Shown piece by piece: positions 10,071 through 19,032 of a stretch of DNA of 64,000 nt. Source of the DNA: Corynebacterium mendelii. Its GTDB lineage: Bacteria; Actinomycetota; Actinomycetes; Mycobacteriales; Mycobacteriaceae. Both the position numbers and the translations under genes were made by a program. The notes under the pieces were generated by a model. That model was given only the letters and a program-made list of their open reading frames with translations, searched no databases and had not been told where the DNA came from. Where the stretch lies: NCBI RefSeq assembly GCF_017307055.1, contig NZ_JAFLEQ010000003.1, positions 622,843 through 686,842 of the forward strand, given 5' to 3'. Numbering within the stretch: position 1 is the first letter of the stretch; every line of letters begins with the position of its first letter.

Positions 10071-10168
10071 CGGTGCACCCATCCGCCCGCGGGCCCGGAG
10101 CGGGGTGGTCACCGGCCACCGGGGGCGGGCAGCGGGCAGGTGTTTCGGGCCGGGGCGGGCGGTGGTGG

Positions 10169-10174
10169 TAGATA
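10169..10174 (+). promoter_or_regulatory. -10 hexamer TAGATA of the M18 peptidase gene
   Basis: TAGATA ends 7 nt before the ATG at 10182, consistent with a leaderless transcript. Confidence 0.4.
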
Positions 10175-10181
10175 TGGGTCC

Positions 10182-11522
10182 ATGCCTGATGTTGATAACC
10201 CGTTAGCTGTCAGCCCCGCCACAGTGGAGGCTTTTTCCCGTTTCATCGACAGCTCCCCGTCGTCGCGGCATGCGGCCGAACAGGGCGCTGCGCTGCTGGA
10301 GCGCGCCGGTTTCACCGCCATTGCCGCCGACGGGGAAGGACCGTGGGATGCCTCACCCGGGGGACATTATCTGCTGCGCGGCGGATCCCTGATGGCGTTC
10401 GTGGTGCCGGATAATGCCGGGTTGGATTCTGCTTTCCGGATCATCGGCTGCCACACCGACTCGCCGGGGTTGAAGCTCAAAGACATCGGAACCCTCAACC
10501 AGCACGGTTTTTCCCAGGCGGCGGTCGAAGTCTACGGGGGCGCCATTTTGAGCAGCTGGTTCGACCGGGAGCTGCGTCTGGCCGGGGTGGTGGCCACCGC
10601 CGATGGGGCACTGCACACCATCGACACCGGTCCGGTGATGCGGGTCGCGAATCTGTGCATTCACCTCGACCGGGAGAAAAACAACTCGTTTTCCCCCGAC
10701 CGGCAGACACACATGCAGCCGATCATTGCCGCCGACGCCGACACCGACATCATGGAGATCATCGCCGGGATCGTCGGATGCCGGGCCGGGGAGATTGTCG
10801 GCCATGATTTGATCTCCGCGCTGGCGGAAAAACCGGCGGTATTCGGCGCCCACCACAATCTTCTGGCCGCCTCCCGGCTGGATAATCTGTCCAGTATGTG
10901 GCCTGCCCTGCAGGCACTGCTGCACGCGGCCGCCACAACCGGGGACACCGAGATTGATTTCACCGGGATCCCCACCCCGGACAACGGTGATATCGCGGTC
11001 CTGGCGGCCTTCGACCATGAAGAGGTCGGCTCCGCCACCCGCCTGGGTGCGCAGGGGCCGATTCTGTCGGAGGTGATCACCCGTACCGCCGCAGCCCTGG
11101 GGGCCGACAGGGAACACACGGCCCGCATGATCGCCCGGTCAACCTGCGTGTCCTCGGATGCCGCGCATTCGGTGCACCCCAACTATGCCGGGCACCACGA
11201 CGCGATCAACCGGCCGATGATGGGCCGCGGACCCGCCATCAAAGCCAACGCCAACCAGCGCTACGCCACCGAGGCCGAAACGGCGGCCCTGTTCCGCCGG
11301 GCCTGCCGCAGCGCCGGGGTCCCCTCACAGGTGTTTGTCTCCCACAACGGCATGCCCTGCGGCTCGACCATCGGTCCGCTGACGGCCACCCGGCTGGGAA
11401 TCAAAACCGTCGACATCGGCATGCCGATTTTGTCGATGCATTCCGCCCGGGAGATGTGTGCCACCGCCGATATCGGATACCTGGGCCGCGCGCTGGCCGG
11501 ATACCTGAGTCTTGGCCGGTAG
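10182..11522 (+). CDS. M18-family aminopeptidase
   Basis: This is a cytosolic metallo-aminopeptidase (aspartyl aminopeptidase / ApeB type), 446 aa from the ATG at 10182. Zinc ligands can be assigned to the His in GCHTDSPGLKLK near residue 91, the Asp in ASRLDNLSSM near residue 232, the Glu pair in AAFDHEEVGS near residue 278 and the C-terminal His in PILSMHSAREM near residue 421. These are the standard positions for the dinuclear M18 site. It removes N-terminal, usually acidic, residues from peptides. No signal peptide is present. trmI follows on the same strand after a T/A-rich hairpin. Confidence 0.92.
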   Translation: MPDVDNPLAVSPATVEAFSRFIDSSPSSRHAAEQGAALLERAGFTAIAADGEGPWDASPGGHYLLRGGSLMAFVVPDNAGLDSAFRIIGCHTDSPGLKLKDIGTLNQHGFSQAAVEVYGGAILSSWFDRELRLAGVVATADGALHTIDTGPVMRVANLCIHLDREKNNSFSPDRQTHMQPIIAADADTDIMEIIAGIVGCRAGEIVGHDLISALAEKPAVFGAHHNLLAASRLDNLSSMWPALQALLHAAATTGDTEIDFTGIPTPDNGDIAVLAAFDHEEVGSATRLGAQGPILSEVITRTAAALGADREHTARMIARSTCVSSDAAHSVHPNYAGHHDAINRPMMGRGPAIKANANQRYATEAETAALFRRACRSAGVPSQVFVSHNGMPCGSTIGPLTATRLGIKTVDIGMPILSMHSAREMCATADIGYLGRALAGYLSLGR

Positions 11523-11543
11523 CATCGCTTGCTAGATTAAATG

Positions 11544-11570
11544 GCCGGGGTTTTTTAAAAAAGCCCCGCC
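11544..11570 (+). terminator. possible T/A-core hairpin between the M18 peptidase gene and trmI
   Basis: GGGG-TTTTTT / AAAAAA-G-CCCC can fold back on itself, with a T6 run in the left arm and an A6 run in the right arm. It may end the peptidase transcript. The promoter-like TAGATTAAAT just upstream (11533-11542) makes the region ambiguous. Confidence 0.35.
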
Positions 11571-11650
11571 AGCCGGCTGGCACGAGGGTGTGTCTTTGCC
11601 CGCTGAGCTTTTTGCCCACCGACACCGAGAATCGAAAAACAACAATCCCC

Positions 11651-12487
11651 ATGGCCTATTCAGGACCCTTCCAGCCCGGCGACAGAGTGCAGCTCACCGA
11701 CGCCAAACGACGACACAGCACCATCATCCTGGAACAGGGTGGGGAGTTTTTCACCCATAAAGGCGGCATCAAACACGACGACATCATCGGCTCCCACGAA
11801 GGCACGGTCGTCACCAGCGCCCAGGGCGGGCAGTACCTGTGTTTCCGGCATCTGATGGTCGACCATGTGCTGTCGATGCCGCGCGGGGCGGCCGTGATCT
11901 ACCCGAAAGACGCCGCCCAGATTCTCATCGAGGGCGATATTTTCAAAGGCGCCCGGGTGCTGGAGGCGGGGGCCGGATCCGGGGCGCTGTCGATGGCTCT
12001 TTTGCGCGCCGTGGGGGAGACCGGCCACGTCTACTCCTGGGAAATCCGCGACGACCACATCGGTTTCGCCCGCGACAATGTGGAGGAATACTTCGGCACC
12101 ATCCCCGACTGGTGGACACTCCGGCTCGGCGACCTCAACGAAGTCACGCCGGACGACACCGACGGCCCGGTCGACCGGATCATCCTGGATATGGTCGAGC
12201 CGTGGGACTGCCTGGACACCGCCTCGAAACTGCTCATTCCCGGCGGGGTGCTGATGACCTACGTGGCCACCGTCCCGCAGCTGATGAAAACCGTGGAAAA
12301 ACTGCGGGAGCTCGGCTGTTTCACCGAGCCACGCAGCTGGGAGACCCTGCTGCGGGAATGGAAGGTGGAGGGACTGGCGGTTCGGCCGGAGCACCGGATG
12401 AACGCGCACACCGCTTTTCTGGTGTGGGCCAGGCGTCTGGCCGACGGCACGGTGGCCCCCCGGCCGCAGCGGCGGGCACGCAAATAG
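11651..12487 (+). CDS. trmI: tRNA (adenine-58-N1)-methyltransferase TrmI
   Basis: TrmI methylates A58 in the T-loop of tRNAs using S-adenosylmethionine. The 278-aa protein from the ATG at 11651 has the N-terminal beta domain (FQPGDRVQLTDAKRRH ... HDDIIG). The Rossmann SAM site follows: VLEAGAGSGALSMALL near residues 103-118 and SWEIRDDHIGFARDNV. The motif IV region is DRIILDMVEPWDCL. The pairing of TrmI with ARC/Mpa just downstream is a well-known actinobacterial gene order and supports the assignment. Confidence 0.93.
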   Translation: MAYSGPFQPGDRVQLTDAKRRHSTIILEQGGEFFTHKGGIKHDDIIGSHEGTVVTSAQGGQYLCFRHLMVDHVLSMPRGAAVIYPKDAAQILIEGDIFKGARVLEAGAGSGALSMALLRAVGETGHVYSWEIRDDHIGFARDNVEEYFGTIPDWWTLRLGDLNEVTPDDTDGPVDRIILDMVEPWDCLDTASKLLIPGGVLMTYVATVPQLMKTVEKLRELGCFTEPRSWETLLREWKVEGLAVRPEHRMNAHTAFLVWARRLADGTVAPRPQRRARK

Positions 12488-12647
12488 CTGCTCCACGGCA
12501 CCCGCACCCGGCCCGCTGCCGCTGTCCGGTGGATGAGACAACAATCGAACTGAACTGTGTTCAGCCTGTCCGCGGCCTGTGCACCGGGGACATCGGGCGG
12601 GCGGCAGGTGCGGCCGGCCGGGTCGGGGGTTAAGGACATGCTTAGTA

Positions 12648-12653
12648 TAGATT
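12648..12653 (+). promoter_or_regulatory. -10 hexamer TAGATT of arc
   Basis: TAGATT, inside TAGTATAGATTGG, ends 7 nt before the ATG at 12661. It probably drives arc-dop from a leaderless transcript and argues against the TTG at 12652 as start. Confidence 0.5.
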
Positions 12654-12660
12654 GGATGAC

Positions 12661-14229
12661 ATGACCCGCCCTTTAACGAGCACCAACCGTCATGGCACCG
12701 ACTCCGGCGACCGCGACTCCCGCCAGCAGCTGGCGGAACTCAAGCTCGCCAACCGGACTTTGGGCGCCCGCAACGCCAAGCTCGTCGAACTGCTCAAAAC
12801 CACCCGCGACAAGCTCGACGAGATGAAAACCGATGTTGAGCGGCTGGCGGAACCGCCGTGCGTGTACGGCACTTTTCTCGGCTTCACCGCAGGCACCACC
12901 GCCCAGGCGGAGATTTTCACCTCCAACAGACGCATGCGGGTCAGCGTGTCCCCCACCCTCGATGAGGCAACCCTTGTTCCCGGCAGCCTGGTGATGCTGG
13001 GGGAAGGCTCCCAGATCGTGGAGGTCACCGGTTTCACCGACAGCGGGGAGCTGGCCCATGTGGAGGAAATCGTCAACTCCACCCGGGCGATCGTCGCCGA
13101 TTCCTCCGGCACCGAACATCTGGTCAAATTGGCCGGACGGCTTGTCGGCCCCGCGGCACACACCCCCAAGCCGGGCGATACCGTGCTCATCGACGCCAAA
13201 GCCGGCTACGCCTTCGAGGTCATTCCCAAAGCGGAAATCACCCAGCTGGCGCTGGAAGAAGTCCCCGATGTCACCTACCGCGACATCGGTGGCCTGGACG
13301 AACAGATCAGCCGTCTGCGTGACGCGGTGGAACTGCCGTTCCTCCACCCGGAGCTCTACCGCACCTATGACCTGAAAGCGCCCAAGGGCGTGCTGCTCTA
13401 CGGGCCTCCCGGGTGCGGTAAAACACTGATCGCCAAAGCGGTCGCCAACTCCCTGGCCACCCGGGTCGGCGACGGTCACGCCTCCTATTTCCTCAATGTC
13501 AAAGGCCCTGAGCTTCTCAACAAGTTCGTCGGCGAATCGGAACGGCAGATCCGGCTGATTTTCGAACGTGCCCGGGAACTGGCCACCGAGGGGCGTCCGG
13601 TGATTGTGTTCTTCGACGAGATGGAATCGATTTTCCGCACCCGCGGCTCCGGGGTCAGCTCCGATATGGAAACCACCGTCGTCCCGCAGCTTCTGGCGGA
13701 ACTTGACGGGGTGGAAGCCCTGTCGAATGTGATTGTCATCGGGGCCACCAACCGCGAGGAACTGATTGATCCGGCTATTTTGCGGCCCGGCCGGCTGGAT
13801 GTGAAAATCCGGGTGCACCGCCCCACTGCCCGGGAAGCAGCCGATATTTTCGCCAAGCACCTGAAAAGCTCGGTGCCCTGCGCCCAGCCGACCCCCGATC
13901 TGATCGACAAGGCGGTGGCGCATCTTTTCACCCCGAAGCCTTTCGTGGAGCTGACCCTGGTGGACGGGTCGACCGAGATTTTGCACTATTCCGATTTCGT
14001 CTCCGGGGCGATGATCGCCAATATTGTCGGCCGGGCGAAAAAAGAGGCCATCAAAGACCATCTGTCCGGCAACCCAGCCGGTATCACCGAACGGCATCTG
14101 ATCTGTGCCATCGACGCGGAAAACCTGGAAAACGAGGACCTGCCCAACACCACCAACCCGCAGGCCTGGTCACGCATCGCCGGCCGGCACGGGCTGACGG
14201 TTGTCGCAGCCCGTATCCTGTCCTACTGA
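12661..14229 (+). CDS. arc: ARC/Mpa-type AAA ATPase of the Pup system
   Basis: This hexameric AAA ATPase (522 aa) recognises pupylated proteins and unfolds them. Order of parts: N-terminal coiled coil (about residues 20-70, [22 protein letters not shown]), which binds Pup; two OB domains (about 75-205); and the AAA module. The AAA module has Walker A GPPGCGKT near 247, Walker B IVFFDEME near 320 and the Arg-finger region LRPGRLD near 378. The C-terminus reads VVAARILSY and lacks the Gly-Gln-Tyr-Leu tail that docks mycobacterial Mpa on the 20S proteasome. This agrees with the absence of prcA/prcB here. The ATG at 12661 is supported by TAGATT 7 nt upstream. Confidence 0.95.
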   Translation: MTRPLTSTNRHGTDSGDRDSRQQLAELKLANRTLGARNAKLVELLKTTRDKLDEMKTDVERLAEPPCVYGTFLGFTAGTTAQAEIFTSNRRMRVSVSPTLDEATLVPGSLVMLGEGSQIVEVTGFTDSGELAHVEEIVNSTRAIVADSSGTEHLVKLAGRLVGPAAHTPKPGDTVLIDAKAGYAFEVIPKAEITQLALEEVPDVTYRDIGGLDEQISRLRDAVELPFLHPELYRTYDLKAPKGVLLYGPPGCGKTLIAKAVANSLATRVGDGHASYFLNVKGPELLNKFVGESERQIRLIFERARELATEGRPVIVFFDEMESIFRTRGSGVSSDMETTVVPQLLAELDGVEALSNVIVIGATNREELIDPAILRPGRLDVKIRVHRPTAREAADIFAKHLKSSVPCAQPTPDLIDKAVAHLFTPKPFVELTLVDGSTEILHYSDFVSGAMIANIVGRAKKEAIKDHLSGNPAGITERHLICAIDAENLENEDLPNTTNPQAWSRIAGRHGLTVVAARILSY

Positions 14230-14286
14230 CACCCGCGCGCGGGCCTGTCGCACCACCCGTCCGCCGACCAGATCCCCCAGGCCACC

Positions 14287-15819
14287 ATGACACGTTTCAT
14301 CGGAACAGAAACCGAATACGGCATCGCCACCCCGACACAGCCGGGGCTGTCGCCGATAGTGACCTCCACCCATGCGGTGGTGGCTTTCGCCGCCCTGACC
14401 AGTTCCCGGGAACGCACCCGGTGGGATTTCGCGCCCGAATCACCGCTGAAGGATTCCCGCGGTTTCGATTTGAAGCGCTACCACACGGTTCCGGTGGTCG
14501 ACCCGAATGCGCTCGGGGTGGCCAATGTGCTCACCGACGGCGGGGCCCGTTTCTACGTCGACCACGCCCACCCGGAATTCTCGTCGCCGGAAACATCCGA
14601 TCCTCTCGTGGCGATGATCCACGACAAAGCCGGGGATGTGATCATGCGCCGGGCGGTCCGCGCAGTGGCGGAACTGTCGGCCGCCAACCGGTCGATTCTG
14701 CAGGGCCACGACCCCTGCCCGCCGCTGAAGGTCTACCGCAACAACACCGACGGCAAGGGCGCCTCCTACGGGGCGCACGAAAACTACACCTACTCCCGGG
14801 ACACCGATTTTTCCACCATGGCGCAGGCGCTGATCCCGTTTTTCGCGACCCGCCAGATCTACGCCGGGGCGGGACGGGTGGGCCTGGGGCAGCGGGGTCA
14901 AACACCCGGCTTCCAGATCAGCCAGCGGGCCGATTTCATCGAGCAGGAAATCTCGCTGGAAACGACAATGAACCGCGGTATTGTCAACACCCGCGATGAA
15001 CCGCACGCCGACGCCGCCCGTTTCGGCAGGCTGCATGTGATCATCGGGGACACCAACTGCTCACAAGTGTCGATCCTGCTGAAATTGGGGGCCACCAAAC
15101 TGGTGCTCGACGCCATTGAGGCCGGGGTGGATTTCAGCCACCTGGCGCTGGCCCGGCCGGTGGAGGCGGTGACAACCATCTCCCGGGACTTGACCCTCAC
15201 CGCCGGGCTGCCCATGGCCGACGGCAGCACCGCCACCGCCCTCGACATCCAGCGGGAATACCTCGCCGCCAGCCGGGACTTCGCCACCGGCGAGGGGGAC
15301 AAAAAAGTCGTCGAGCTGTGGGAGAACATTGTCGGCATGCTCGACGACGATCCGCTGTCGACCAGCGACCTGCTGGACTGGACGGCCAAATACGCCCTGG
15401 TGAAAGGTTTCACCGACCGGGGGATTCGATGGGATTCACCGAAGCTGCAGTTGGTTGACCTGCAGTACGCCGACATTGATCCGCAGCGTTCGCTCTACCA
15501 CGCTCTTGTCGGCAAAGGCCGGATGAGAACCCTCGTCGACCCCGCCGAGATCACCCGGGCCGCCGGGAAACCGCCGGTGGATTCGCGGGCGTATCTCAGG
15601 GGAACGTTCATGCACCACTACAGCGACAGTGTGGTCGCGGCGAACTGGGATTCGCTGGTGGTGTCGAACAACCAACGCTGTGTCCGCATGGTGCTGCCCG
15701 ATCCCGGGATGGGAACCGAAGCCGACTGCCGGGATGTGATCACCCCGGCAGGTGACCCGGTCGATATTGCCGTACGCCTGGCCCAGCGCGGGCTGGTCCG
15801 CATCGACGAGCCGGACTGA
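14287..15819 (+). CDS. dop: Dop, Pup deamidase/depupylase
   Basis: Dop converts the C-terminal Gln of Pup to Glu and also removes Pup from substrates. It has the glutamine-synthetase-like fold shared with PafA. The ATP/Mg site is seen in MTRFIGTETEYGI at the N-terminus, the catalytic Asp in ARFYVDHAHPEFSSPE near residues 87-102, and the conserved block GASYGAHENYTYSRD near 158-172. The HADAARFGRLHVIIGDTN block near 239-256 is also shared with PafA. The protein is 510 aa and starts 57 nt after arc, so the two form one transcription unit. Unusually, the next gene on this strand is not pup: a minus-strand aminotransferase intervenes, ending 9 nt from the dop stop. Confidence 0.95.
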   Translation: MTRFIGTETEYGIATPTQPGLSPIVTSTHAVVAFAALTSSRERTRWDFAPESPLKDSRGFDLKRYHTVPVVDPNALGVANVLTDGGARFYVDHAHPEFSSPETSDPLVAMIHDKAGDVIMRRAVRAVAELSAANRSILQGHDPCPPLKVYRNNTDGKGASYGAHENYTYSRDTDFSTMAQALIPFFATRQIYAGAGRVGLGQRGQTPGFQISQRADFIEQEISLETTMNRGIVNTRDEPHADAARFGRLHVIIGDTNCSQVSILLKLGATKLVLDAIEAGVDFSHLALARPVEAVTTISRDLTLTAGLPMADGSTATALDIQREYLAASRDFATGEGDKKVVELWENIVGMLDDDPLSTSDLLDWTAKYALVKGFTDRGIRWDSPKLQLVDLQYADIDPQRSLYHALVGKGRMRTLVDPAEITRAAGKPPVDSRAYLRGTFMHHYSDSVVAANWDSLVVSNNQRCVRMVLPDPGMGTEADCRDVITPAGDPVDIAVRLAQRGLVRIDEPD

Positions 15820-15827
15820 AAAACCTG

Positions 15828-17006
15828 TCAGCCCCCGGCCAGGTTCAGGCGGGACAGCACCGCGGCCGCCTCGGCGATGGTCTGCTCCTTTTTGCAGAAA
15901 GCGAAACGCACCAGCGAATCGAAACGGTGCCGGTTCCCAGAGGACGCAAAGGGGCTGACCGGGATCGCGGCAATACCGTGGTCGATGAGGGTGGTGGTGA
16001 CAAAGTGCGCCGCATCGTCCACCCCCAGGGGAGCGGCATCGGCGACAATGAAATATCCGCCGCCGGTGGGGTAGACGCGAAAACCCGCCTGCACCAGCGC
16101 TGCGGAGAGCTGGTCGCGCCGTGACTGCATCGACGCACACAGCCGGGCCATCCACTCCCGTTCGTTGAGCAGTGCATGGGCCACCGCCGGCTGCACCGGG
16201 GTGCATCCGACGAAGGTGAGAAACTGTTTGGCTTTGGCCACCGCGTCGATTACATCCGGCTGACCGATCGCCCAGCCGGTTTTCCAGCCGGTGACATTGA
16301 GGCATTTCGCCGCCGACGACACGGTGATGGTGCGCCCGGCCATGCCGTCAATGGCGGCCAGCGGCAGATGGCGGCGCCCGTCATAGACGAGCTTTTCATA
16401 GACTTCGTCGACCAGCACCAGCAGATCGTGGGCGATGGCGATGTCGGCTATGGCTTTCAGCTGTTGTTCTTCCAGCACGATGCCGGTCGGGTTGTGCGGG
16501 GTGTTGATGATGATCATGGCTGTGTCGCGGGTGACCGCAGCAGCCAGTGCGGCCGGGTCGAGGTGGAAGCCGTCATCATCCAGCTCCAGTGCCACCGGCA
16601 CCAGTCGCGCCCCGGCCAGGGCGGCGGCGGCCGCGTAGGCGTCATAGTAGGGTTCAACAACAATGATCTCCCGGCCGGGTTCCACCAGGGCCAGCACAGT
16701 GGCGGTGATCGCTTCGGTGGCGCCGACGGTGATCAGCACCTGCGACTCCGGGTCAACCTCCATACCGGTCGAGAGCCCACGGTCGGTGGCCACAGCCTGC
16801 CGCAGGATCATTTCCCCCCGGCCGGGGCTGTACTGGTTGTTGCCCGCGGCAATCTGCCGGCAGGCCTCATCGAGCATGGACTGCGGGCCGTCCTCGTCGG
16901 GAAAGCCCTGGCCGACGTTGATGGCGCCGCGGCTGACCGCGAGATTTGTCATGGTGGCGAAGATGGTCTCGGAGAAACCATCCAGCCGGGATACGAGTCT
17001 GGACAT
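15828..17006 (-). CDS. PLP-dependent class I/II aminotransferase (DapC/Rv0858c-like)
   Basis: This fold-type I aminotransferase is 392 aa from the ATG at 17006. The N-terminal NVGQGFPDEDGP near residue 30 and QYSPGRGEMILRQAVA are typical of the branch containing mycobacterial Rv0858c, proposed as N-succinyldiaminopimelate aminotransferase. PHNPTGIVL (residues about 165-173), DEVYEKLVYDG and the Schiff-base Lys in SSAAKCLNVTGWKTGW near 233-248 are clear. FDSLVRFAFCKK near the end holds the substrate-carboxylate Arg. The exact substrate is uncertain; DapC or a methionine/kynurenine-type activity are options. It sits on the opposite strand between dop and pup, splitting the pupylation locus, with TACAGT 6 nt before its ATG. 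Confidence 0.87.
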   Translation of the reverse strand: MSRLVSRLDGFSETIFATMTNLAVSRGAINVGQGFPDEDGPQSMLDEACRQIAAGNNQYSPGRGEMILRQAVATDRGLSTGMEVDPESQVLITVGATEAITATVLALVEPGREIIVVEPYYDAYAAAAALAGARLVPVALELDDDGFHLDPAALAAAVTRDTAMIIINTPHNPTGIVLEEQQLKAIADIAIAHDLLVLVDEVYEKLVYDGRRHLPLAAIDGMAGRTITVSSAAKCLNVTGWKTGWAIGQPDVIDAVAKAKQFLTFVGCTPVQPAVAHALLNEREWMARLCASMQSRRDQLSAALVQAGFRVYPTGGGYFIVADAAPLGVDDAAHFVTTTLIDHGIAAIPVSPFASSGNRHRFDSLVRFAFCKKEQTIAEAAAVLSRLNLAGG

Positions 17007-17012
17007 GGCACC

Positions 17013-17018
17013 ACTGTA
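17013..17018 (-). promoter_or_regulatory. -10 hexamer TACAGT of the aminotransferase gene
   Basis: TACAGT on the minus strand ends 6 nt before the ATG at 17006, consistent with a leaderless transcript divergent from pup. Confidence 0.4.
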
Positions 17019-17137
17019 GAGCCGCCCCGGTGGCAGGCCCACCCCGGGGCCGGGTGACACGCCGGGGATGACAGCCGTTTAGGTGGAACAACACGCTGGG
17101 GCAGTAAGCCTGCCCTGGGCTACCGGCTGTAACGGGC

Positions 17138-17143
17138 TAGACT
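17138..17143 (+). promoter_or_regulatory. -10 hexamer TAGACT of the pup-pafA unit
   Basis: TAGACT stands 59 nt before the pup ATG in the 196-nt divergent gap. It gives pup a leadered transcript of its own, needed here because the aminotransferase separates pup from dop. An AAAGGAG ribosome-binding site lies at 17184-17190. Confidence 0.4.
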
Positions 17144-17202
17144 TTCCCACAGGCCGTTTCCCGGCACCCAGCAAGCCACGCGCAAAGGAGCAACCGATAC
17201 CG

Positions 17203-17394
17203 ATGGCCACAGGTCGGCAGGTCAACAAGCAAGCCCACACACCCTCCGGCGACGACGGCGCGGACCCGCAGCCGGGCGCCCAAAGCCAGATCAACGCCCA
17301 GGGGGCGGATGATCTGCTCGATGAGATCGACGATCTTCTGGAGGACAACGCCGAGGAATTCGTCCGCTCCTACGTCCAGAAGGGCGGACAGTAA
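17203..17394 (+). CDS. pup: Pup, prokaryotic ubiquitin-like protein
   Basis: Pup is a 63-aa, largely disordered, acidic protein that PafA attaches to substrate lysines. The C-terminal half has the conserved coiled-coil-forming stretch DDLLDEIDDLLEDNAEEFVRSYVQKGGQ. It ends in Gly-Gly-Gln, so Dop must deamidate the Gln before ligation. The N-terminus MATGRQVNKQAHT is the end expected to be engaged by ARC. A start upstream at 17083 would add 40 unrelated residues and is rejected. AAAGGAG lies 12 nt before the ATG. pafA begins directly behind the stop. Confidence 0.96.
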   Translation: MATGRQVNKQAHTPSGDDGADPQPGAQSQINAQGADDLLDEIDDLLEDNAEEFVRSYVQKGGQ

Positions 17395-17396
17395 CC

Positions 17397-18842
17397 ATTT
17401 CCGCCCTGAATCCCGCAGCCGCCCACGTCAACCGGATCATCGGGCTGGAAACCGAATACGGGGTCACCGGCCGCCTGGCGGACGGGACGGTGATCAGCCC
17501 CGACGATGTGGCCCGGGCCATGTTCCGGCCGGTGGCCGAACAGTACGGCTCGTCGAATATTTTCCACCCCGACGGCTCCCGGCTCTACCTCGATGTCGGC
17601 GCCCACCCGGAATGGGCCACCGCCGAATGCACCACCATCGACCAGTTGGCGGCCTTTGTGGCAGCCGGCGACCGCATCATCGACGGACTGGCCGTCAAAG
17701 CCGAAGGCTCCCTCGACTTCGGCGGCGACGGGGCCACCATATGGGTGCTGAAAAACAACGTCGATTCGGTGGGTAATTCCTACGGGGCGCACGAAAACTA
17801 TCTGGTCGGCCGTGACGTGGTGATCAAACGCCTGGGGGCGCTGTTTCTGCCGTTTCTCATCACCCGGCAGCTGATCTGCGGGGCAGGCACCATCGCCCGC
17901 CCGGGTGCGGCGTACCCGGATATCGATGAGTCCTGCTTCGTTATCTCCCAGCGGGCTGATCATGTCTGGGAGGCCGTCAGTTCGGCGACCACCCGTTCCC
18001 GCCCGATCATCAACACCCGGGATGAACCGCACGCCGATTCCTCCCGGTGGCGGCGCCTGCACGTGATCGTGGGGGATTCGAATATGGCCGATGACAGTCT
18101 GCGGCTGAAAATCGGCTCCACCCTGCTGGTGCTGGAGATGATTGAGGCGCACGCCGCCCCCGACGGCCTGGAGTTGACCGGATCGATCGAACAAATCCAC
18201 ACGGTGGCACGCGACACCACCGGCCGGGCGCCGGTTCATCTCGACCACTCGGTGACCACCACCGCGCTGGCCATCCAGCGGGCCTGGTGCGATGCGGCCG
18301 GCCGGTGGCTGGACAAGCGCCCCGAACCGGACGAGGGCAAAGGCACCCCCACCGCACAGCTCAAGGCGATCCACCGGCTGTGGACGACGGTGCTGGACTG
18401 CCTGGACAGCGGGGATCTCACGCCGATTGCCGGATCGGTGGACTGGGTGGCGAAAACAAAGCTCTTCGACGCCTATCTGGACCGCGGATTGACACTGGGC
18501 GACGCGAAGCTGGCCCGGCTGGACTACGCCTACCACGATCTGCGGCCCGGCCGGTCGGTGCTGCAGGCTCTCACGGACCGCGGGCGCATCAACAGCCGGG
18601 TCAGCGACAGTGCCATCCAGGCGGCCATCGATGCGCCGCCACCCACCACCAGGGCGGCGATCCGCGGGCGGTTTCTGCGCACCGCCGACAGGCTCGGCGC
18701 CCCGGTCACCGTCGACTGGATGCGGGTGAAACTTTCCCGCCCGGAGCCGGTTGCCGTCGAATTGCCGGACCCGTTTGCCACTGAATCGGCGGCAGTCGAT
18801 GAACTGCTGGAACACATGGCGCGCCATTTTCCGGCGCAGTAG
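17397..18842 (+). CDS. pafA: PafA, Pup-protein ligase, with a non-standard start codon
   Basis: PafA ligates Pup-Glu to lysines using ATP. The fold matches Dop: IIGLETEYGVTG (ATP site), RLYLDVGAHPEWATAE (catalytic Asp), NSYGAHENYLVGRD, and HADSSRWRRLHVIVGDSN. The problem is the start. The frame is open from 17325 but contains no ATG, GTG or TTG before 17490, and 17490 lies after the essential ETEYG motif. An ATT at 17397, two nt after the pup stop and 9 nt after AGGGCGG (17381-17387), would give ISALNPAAAHVNRIIGLETEYG, the length and Ser second residue expected for PafA. Start at ATT is inferred. A CTG at 17406 or a sequencing error are alternatives. About 481 aa. Confidence 0.85.
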   Translation: MSALNPAAAHVNRIIGLETEYGVTGRLADGTVISPDDVARAMFRPVAEQYGSSNIFHPDGSRLYLDVGAHPEWATAECTTIDQLAAFVAAGDRIIDGLAVKAEGSLDFGGDGATIWVLKNNVDSVGNSYGAHENYLVGRDVVIKRLGALFLPFLITRQLICGAGTIARPGAAYPDIDESCFVISQRADHVWEAVSSATTRSRPIINTRDEPHADSSRWRRLHVIVGDSNMADDSLRLKIGSTLLVLEMIEAHAAPDGLELTGSIEQIHTVARDTTGRAPVHLDHSVTTTALAIQRAWCDAAGRWLDKRPEPDEGKGTPTAQLKAIHRLWTTVLDCLDSGDLTPIAGSVDWVAKTKLFDAYLDRGLTLGDAKLARLDYAYHDLRPGRSVLQALTDRGRINSRVSDSAIQAAIDAPPPTTRAAIRGRFLRTADRLGAPVTVDWMRVKLSRPEPVAVELPDPFATESAAVDELLEHMARHFPAQ

Positions 18843-19032
18843 CCGCACGGCGGGGGTACCCGCGGCGCGCCAAAACAAAGGCACACGGCTGCCGCGGTAG
18901 CGTTGGTGAACAAGATGGTCACCGCCGTGCGGCAGCTGCCGGCGCAGTCACCCACACCGTGTGCGGGGCATGCCGGGGCACCCGGCACGCACGGCTTTTA
19001 CACCCACGCCGAAGGACACGAGTCTTCACACC

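Noticed and set aside
17490..18842. PafA starting at GTG 17490
   Set aside because: That start would remove the ETEYG ATP/Mg motif shared by all Dop/PafA proteins, so it cannot be the start of a functional ligase.
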